DNA of 64,000 nt from JBOGNO01 sp050747245 (GTDB lineage Bacteria > Acidobacteriota > Terriglobia > Acidiferrales > UBA7541), in the NCBI GenBank assembly GCA_050747245.1, contig JBOGNO010000010.1, forward strand, positions 94,154-158,153, read 5' to 3'. Positions 59,093 to 64,000 of the stretch are shown piece by piece; positions within the stretch are counted from its first letter, which is position 1, and each line of letters opens with the position of its first letter. The translations under genes and the position numbers were made by a program. The notes under the pieces were generated by a model that was given only the letters and a program-made list of their open reading frames with translations, made no database searches and was not told the origin of the DNA.

Positions 59093-59850
59093 GGGCGGTG
59101 ATGGAACCCGGGAAAACTGCACCGCCGATTCAGGTAAAAACAGTGCGCAAGTCATTCGGCAAGCAGAAAGTGCTGAACGGGATTGACCTCGAGGTCGCGG
59201 AAGGCGAGACGCTATCGGTGCTCGGGCGGAGCGGCACGGGCAAGAGCGTGCTTCTAAAAATGATCATCGGACTCCAAAAACCGGACTCGGGTTCCATTCG
59301 CATCCAGGGACGAGAGATCACTCACCTTGCGCGCGAGCCTTTGAACGAGATCCGCAAACAGATCGGATTTCTCTTCCAGAATTCCGCCCTCTATGACTCT
59401 CTCACTGTGGAACAAAACGTTGCGTTCCCTCTCGAACGCCACAGCGACATGTCCGATGCCGAGCGCAAAGAACGCGTCCGAGAGCTGCTCGCGAGCGTGG
59501 GGATGGAGAAGGATTTGAACAAATTGCCCGGCGATATCTCCGGAGGAATGCAGAAGCGGGTTGGGCTGGCGCGAGCGCTGGCGCTTTCACCTAACATCCT
59601 ACTCTTCGACGAGCCCACCGCGGGGCTTGACCCCGTTACGGCGTCAGAAATCAGCGCGCTGATTGTGCAGATGCAGAAGGAAAGAAACATGACGTCAATC
59701 GTCGTCACGCACGACCTGACGAACGCGCGGGCGATCTCCGATCGCCTGGCGCTGATGAAAGATGGACTGATTCTGATCGAGGGAACGTTCCAGGATTTAA
59801 AAGAAAGCGAAGACAACTTAGTCGTCAAGTTTCTGAACAGCGGTTGTTAG
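59089..59850 (+). CDS. mlaF: MlaF-type ABC ATPase
   Basis: The 253-residue ATPase has Walker A GRSGTGKS (46-53), the Q-loop FLFQNSALYDSL, signature ISGGMQKR (about 148-155), Walker B LLFDEPTAGLD and the H-loop VVTHD. It powers MlaE-mediated lipid transport. Start ATG overlaps the mlaE stop by ATGA. MlaD follows after 10 nt. The three genes form a minimal Mla operon without mlaB, mlaC or vacJ in the window. Confidence 0.95.
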   Translation: MRAVMEPGKTAPPIQVKTVRKSFGKQKVLNGIDLEVAEGETLSVLGRSGTGKSVLLKMIIGLQKPDSGSIRIQGREITHLAREPLNEIRKQIGFLFQNSALYDSLTVEQNVAFPLERHSDMSDAERKERVRELLASVGMEKDLNKLPGDISGGMQKRVGLARALALSPNILLFDEPTAGLDPVTASEISALIVQMQKERNMTSIVVTHDLTNARAISDRLALMKDGLILIEGTFQDLKESEDNLVVKFLNSGC

Positions 59851-59860
59851 GAGATTGCCT

Positions 59861-60760
59861 ATGTCGCGCGCATTCCGATTGGGTATCTTCATCGTGGGAT
59901 CGCTAGTTATCCTGGTCGCCGGAGTCTTTCTGATCGGAGACAAGCACTTCATGTTCCGGCGAACTTATCGGCTGTCGGCGGAGTTCCAAAACGTCGCTGG
60001 GCTCAACAATGGCGCCGACGTGCGCGTCGGCGGGATTCACCTAGGGACGGTGGAGCACATCTCTCTGCCGGGCGGTCCGAGCGGGAAGCTCACCGTCGTG
60101 ATGAGCATGGCCAGATCCTCGGAGAACATCATCCGCCAGGATTCCATCGCAACGATCAAGACAGAAGGTTTGTTGGGCGATAAATACGTAGAAATCTCCT
60201 TCGGATCGGAGAAAGCACCGGAAATCAAGAGCGGAGATACCATCAAGGGCGAAACTCCCGTCGAATTCTCCGACGCCGCACTGGCGGCCACGAACCAGAC
60301 TAAAGCCGCGGCTGCCGCGTTCACTGAGGATGCGGATGCGCTGAAACAGAATTTTCTGCTTCGCGGCTACTTCAAGCGGCGCGGTTATGAAAATGTAAGC
60401 GAGCTCGAAAAGAACAGGCTTTCGCAGTTGCCTTCGCGACGCACCAGCAGAGAATTTGAATACGACGCCAAAACCGTTTTCGACAAATCCGACAATGCGA
60501 AACTCAAGAATGAACGGGTTCTCGATCCAGCGGGGAAGTTCCTGGAACAAGAAAAATTCTCTCTAGCCGTAGTGGCCGCTTCCAACGAAACCGGCGATAC
60601 AGATAAGGATCGCGAACTTACCTTGGCCCGCGCGAAAGTGGTCCGCGATTACTTGGTCCAGAATTTCAAGTTCGACGACAGACGGCTAAAAATCGTTGGC
60701 TTGGGGAAGACTCTCAAAGGAGGCGAAACCAGCAAGGTCGACATTCTCATCTACTTTTAG
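59861..60760 (+). CDS. mlaD: MCE/MlaD protein with OmpA-like C-terminal domain
   Basis: The 299-residue product starts at ATG 59861 (GGAG 7 nt upstream). An N-terminal membrane anchor (LGIFIVGSLVILVAGVFLIG) leads to one MCE domain (about 35-115: YRLSAEFQNVAGLNNGADVRVGGIHLGTVEHI, IKTEGLLGDKYVEISFG) and a helical linker (about 135-200). An OmpA-like peptidoglycan-binding domain follows (about 205-299: VFDKSDNAKLKN, RELTLARAKVVRDYLVQNFKFDDRRLKIVGLGK). MlaD usually ends after a helical tail. The fused domain could tether the transporter to the cell wall. The core Arg of the LARAK motif is kept, but the GHTD-like loop is replaced. Confidence 0.85.
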   Translation: MSRAFRLGIFIVGSLVILVAGVFLIGDKHFMFRRTYRLSAEFQNVAGLNNGADVRVGGIHLGTVEHISLPGGPSGKLTVVMSMARSSENIIRQDSIATIKTEGLLGDKYVEISFGSEKAPEIKSGDTIKGETPVEFSDAALAATNQTKAAAAAFTEDADALKQNFLLRGYFKRRGYENVSELEKNRLSQLPSRRTSREFEYDAKTVFDKSDNAKLKNERVLDPAGKFLEQEKFSLAVVAASNETGDTDKDRELTLARAKVVRDYLVQNFKFDDRRLKIVGLGKTLKGGETSKVDILIYF

Positions 60761-60815
60761 AAGTTTCGCAAACAATGGAGGTGTGTTTGAGCTCAGCGGA
60801 AATAGGAGGTGCCCT

Positions 60816-60986
60816 ATGACAGCACAGAAGCACCTGCGCGGCGTCAGCAGCAAGGAACAACGCCAGTACAAGCATATCAAAGCAAGCGCTGAGGCGTCCG
60901 GCCGATACGGAAGACGGGCCAAAGAGGTGGCTGCCCGGACTGTGCTGAAACAGCACAAGAGAAGGGGTCATCGAGCGGGGCAATAA
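60816..60986 (+). CDS. Small basic protein, 56 residues
   Basis: ATG 60816 has AGGAGG 6 nt upstream. The product is Lys/Arg-rich (KEQRQYKHIKASAEASGRYGRRAKEVAARTVLKQ), a short helical pattern seen in small basic proteins sometimes labelled plasmid-stabilisation-like; that label carries no functional proof. It follows mlaD by 55 nt and precedes the GlsB gene, so it may belong to a small stress cluster. An in-frame extension to 60696 lies inside mlaD and is rejected. Confidence 0.7.
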   Translation: MTAQKHLRGVSSKEQRQYKHIKASAEASGRYGRRAKEVAARTVLKQHKRRGHRAGQ

Positions 60987-61072
60987 CAGTGACTAGAGCA
61001 AGCCGCCAAGCCATACGCCCAGTTTCAAGGCCTATTTGAAGGGTATCGCTAGACTCGAACGATGGGGGATCA

Positions 61073-61318
61073 ATGTTCTATTTGGTTTGTGTTGTAGTCA
61101 TCGGGATCTTGGCCGGATGGCTTGCAGGTGTGGTCACGAAGGGGCGCGGGTTTGGCCTTCTCGGAGATTTGATCGTGGGCATTTTGGGTTCTCTGGTGGG
61201 CAGTTTCTTGTTTGGACTATTGGGGATCGCCGCCTATGGTCTGCCCGGCAGGTTGGTGTTGGCCACGGTCGGCGCCATCGTGCTCCTCTGGCTGATCCGG
61301 TTAATCAAGAGAGCATAG
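61073..61318 (+). CDS. GlsB/YeaQ/YmgE-type stress-response membrane protein
   Basis: The 81-residue product has three short hydrophobic helices with the family glycine pattern (LAGWLAGVVTKGRGFGLLGDLIVGILGSLVGSFLFGLLG). A VLLWLIRLIKRA tail ends it. These transglycosylase-associated proteins are small inner-membrane proteins induced by stress. GGGGGATCA precedes the ATG. A frame from 61036 in another phase is a shadow. Confidence 0.88.
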   Translation: MFYLVCVVVIGILAGWLAGVVTKGRGFGLLGDLIVGILGSLVGSFLFGLLGIAAYGLPGRLVLATVGAIVLLWLIRLIKRA

Positions 61319-61413
61319 TGCGAACAGGCCGTAATATCGGGATCCATGGCTCGCCCGAACTTCCGCGCTACTCGGCGGAAGTGGTTTTTGTACCTGATGA
61401 GGCGAACCAGAAA

Positions 61414-61995
61414 TCAGCGTAAGGGAACAATGGCCGGTTTGCGGAACCAAGCCTCATCCCCAATGATGAACCAGCCGATGGGGAACCCGCCTTCATGGGC
61501 GATTACTAAACCGAGTCCGCTCGTGTCCGCGGGGACTTCGAAAACGCGGGTGGTTGCGATGGATTGCTGTGGCTGGAGCTGCGCATCGAAGGGCACGGCA
61601 GAGGAATCCAGGGCGGGATCGAAACGACGGCCGTGGTTGTCTGTCAGATAGACAACCACGTTTTTTTCGCGTTGAGTCACGCGTCCGGCGCGGCTGGAGA
61701 GCTGGAACCGCACGACATTGGAGACGCCGTTCTGCCGCGGAGTGCTGCTGAAGCTTTCCACGCTGATGCACCAGTCGTCGAAACATTCAGGCTCGCCGAC
61801 GCGGAGCACGCGGCGCGGCACAAAGAGAGAAGCAATCGCGACAATTCCCAGATAGATTCCCAGGCAAATGGCATATGCGCGAAGAATGCGAAGGGCCCTC
61901 GGGCCGCGCTTGCAAATTGCGCACACTGCGGCGGTGATTAACGTGGCGACGCTTGCGAGGAAAGACAGAATGAACAGCAGATCGAAGAGGCTCAC
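61414..61995 (-). CDS. Hypothetical membrane protein with DUF4352-like periplasmic domain
   Basis: The 193-residue product has two N-terminal helices (LLFILSFLASVATLITAAVCAI, AYAICLGIYLGIVAIASLFV) followed by an exported beta-sandwich-like part (about 68-190: DDWCISVESFSSTPRQNG, VVYLTDNHGRRFDP, FEVPADTSGLGLVIAHEG). That part resembles DUF4352-type domains. It contains Cys72 and Cys77. The function is unknown. It is on the opposite strand to, and its start points toward, the 23S region. Confidence 0.72.
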   Translation of the reverse strand: MSLFDLLFILSFLASVATLITAAVCAICKRGPRALRILRAYAICLGIYLGIVAIASLFVPRRVLRVGEPECFDDWCISVESFSSTPRQNGVSNVVRFQLSSRAGRVTQREKNVVVYLTDNHGRRFDPALDSSAVPFDAQLQPQQSIATTRVFEVPADTSGLGLVIAHEGGFPIGWFIIGDEAWFRKPAIVPLR

Positions 61996-62150
61996 GCACT
62001 CCCTCTCACGAAGTACTTTGTATCGTAAAGTATGTAGAGCAAGAGGTCAAGCCCGATTTGTCCATGCATGACTCGAGCTGCCGTTGACCCAGAAAGTGCA
62101 CACACCCGGGGATTTCCACATGGGAGAGACAAAAACCTGAGGAAGAGGGC

Positions 62151-62178
62151 TTGACGAGGTGAGAAAAGCTGATATACT
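62151..62178 (+). promoter_or_regulatory. Strong promoter upstream of the 23S region
   Basis: TTGACG (62151-62156) and TATACT (62173-62178) are 16 bp apart. It would start a transcript near 62185. Because an intrinsic terminator follows about 150 nt later, it may serve a separate small RNA, or it may be the rRNA promoter with an attenuator. Confidence 0.6.
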
Positions 62179-62184
62179 TCTCGG

Positions 62185-62343
62185 AAGTCGGCAGGAAGGC
62201 GAAAGCCTTGTGGCCGATAGGGGGCCAATCTCGCCCGCAGTACACGAGGTGAAGTTGGTAACGAATCCCGGGTAATCCGAATCGAGCTTCGAGTTCTTCC
62301 CACGTGTGTGGGAAATGCCCGGCGCTCGACGCCGGGTTTTTTG
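62185..62343 (+). ncRNA. Candidate structured small RNA upstream of 23S rRNA
   Basis: The predicted 155-nt transcript contains a GAAA-tetraloop hairpin (AAGGC/GCCTT, 62196-62209, extended by TCGGC/GCCGA at 62188-62192 with 62213-62217), a hairpin TTCCCAC/GTGGGAA (62297-62314), and a terminator stem CCCGGCG/CGCCGGG (62318-62336) with a T-tract. No open frame of note. I compared it by memory with 6S, SRP and tmRNA patterns and it fits none. Confidence 0.45.
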
Positions 62344-62346
62344 TTT
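62318..62346 (+). terminator. Intrinsic terminator 240 nt before 23S rRNA
   Basis: The 7-bp GC stem CCCGGCG/CGCCGGG with a 5-nt loop is followed by TTTTTTGTTTT. It ends the transcript from 62185 unless an antitermination complex forms. Confidence 0.8.
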
Positions 62347-62349
62347 TAG

Positions 62350-62411
62350 GCGAAAGCGGCCGCAAGCCGCATTCGCGCTCCGCCGGGAGCGGAGCGAAGG
62401 CTCTTTGACAA
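62350..62411 (+). promoter_or_regulatory. rRNA leader with hairpins and boxA antiterminator
   Basis: Two GC hairpins (GCGAA-N-TTCGC with GCGGC/GCCGC, 62350-62376; CGCTCCGC/GCGGAGCG, 62376-62396) are followed by GCTCTTTGACAA (62400-62411). That closely resembles the boxA antitermination element of rRNA operons. It lies 171 nt before the 23S 5' end. Confidence 0.65.
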
Positions 62412-62582
62412 TTGAAGGAAGCAGGCAAACGCCTGGCGAGTCCGCAAGGAAACGCCGGGTGTGACTGCAAAATTTGCTAAAAAAGCGCAAAGTGGAAAGG
62501 CGAACTTCTCCACCACGCGTTCGCGCGCCGGTGTCCTCGCAAGGGGCGCAGGCGGGAGAGCGACGTGTTGGGTAAGTTTTAT

Positions 62583-64000
<1,418 letters not shown>

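Noticed and set aside
62185..62343. 6S RNA, SRP RNA or tmRNA
   Set aside because: No long closing stem with central bubble (6S), no GGAAGG/AGCA SRP loop, and no tRNA-like ends (tmRNA).

Overview
The window reads like a chromosomal piece of an Acidobacteriota genome (Terriglobia/Acidobacteriia-like), probably a soil organism. The evidence is a triplet of MacB/FtsX-type 'acidobacterial duplicated orphan permeases' (ADOP), a 1168-residue Oar-like TonB-dependent receptor with an N-terminal carboxypeptidase-regulatory domain, two Ser/Thr kinases fused to TolB-N-like and TPR regions, a B12-dependent ribonucleotide reductase, and moderately high GC with clean Shine-Dalgarno sites. No 16S rRNA is present, so a finer placement is inference.

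Layout. 1-2.4 kb: small hypothetical genes, then a promoter-bearing composite repeat. 2.4-17 kb: the translation/secretion cluster ffh-rpsP-khpA-rimM-trmD-rplS-rnhB, interrupted by three ADOP permeases (between ffh and rpsP) and by a HAD hydrolase plus a DUF2089/membrane/SHOCT-like operon (between trmD and rplS). 17-24.4 kb: a large TPR protein, thiE, an AI-2E-type exporter, glmM and a TonB-like protein. 24.4-24.7 kb: a candidate sigma-54-dependent small RNA ending in a strong intrinsic terminator. 24.8-28.1 kb: nrdJ and its long leader. 28.1-34.8 kb: a DSP-type phosphatase, a glycine-rich secreted protein, a kinase-TPR protein, a PEP-mutase/isocitrate-lyase-type enzyme, and a gene that looks like a deletion fusion of an ABC ATPase start to a TPR protein end. 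35-41 kb: an envelope coiled-coil protein, an amino-acid permease/aminotransferase pair, two zinc-ribbon RDD proteins, a Dabb protein and a small membrane protein. 41-45.2 kb: an SDR, the second (inverted) copy of the composite repeat, a CGNR regulator divergent from an alpha/beta hydrolase, and a broken cupin gene. 45-57 kb: the second kinase-TPR protein, an NTF2-ornithine cyclodeaminase fusion, a KimA-like APC transporter, the TonB-dependent receptor and an amidase. 57-61 kb: a YXWGXW envelope protein and an MlaE-MlaF-MlaD lipid-transport operon. 61-64 kb: small stress proteins, a candidate small RNA, and the 5' half of a 23S rRNA gene that has no 16S gene upstream.

The features most worth following up are: (1) a dispersed repeat about 0.4-0.6 kb long with its own conserved promoter, in two inverted copies 40 kb apart; (2) the sigma-54 promoter/sRNA at 24.5-24.7 kb; (3) rimM apparently lacking a standard start codon; (4) the ABC/TPR deletion chimera; and (5) the unlinked 23S gene preceded by a terminated small transcript. 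All calls were made by eye from sequence and family knowledge, with no database search.
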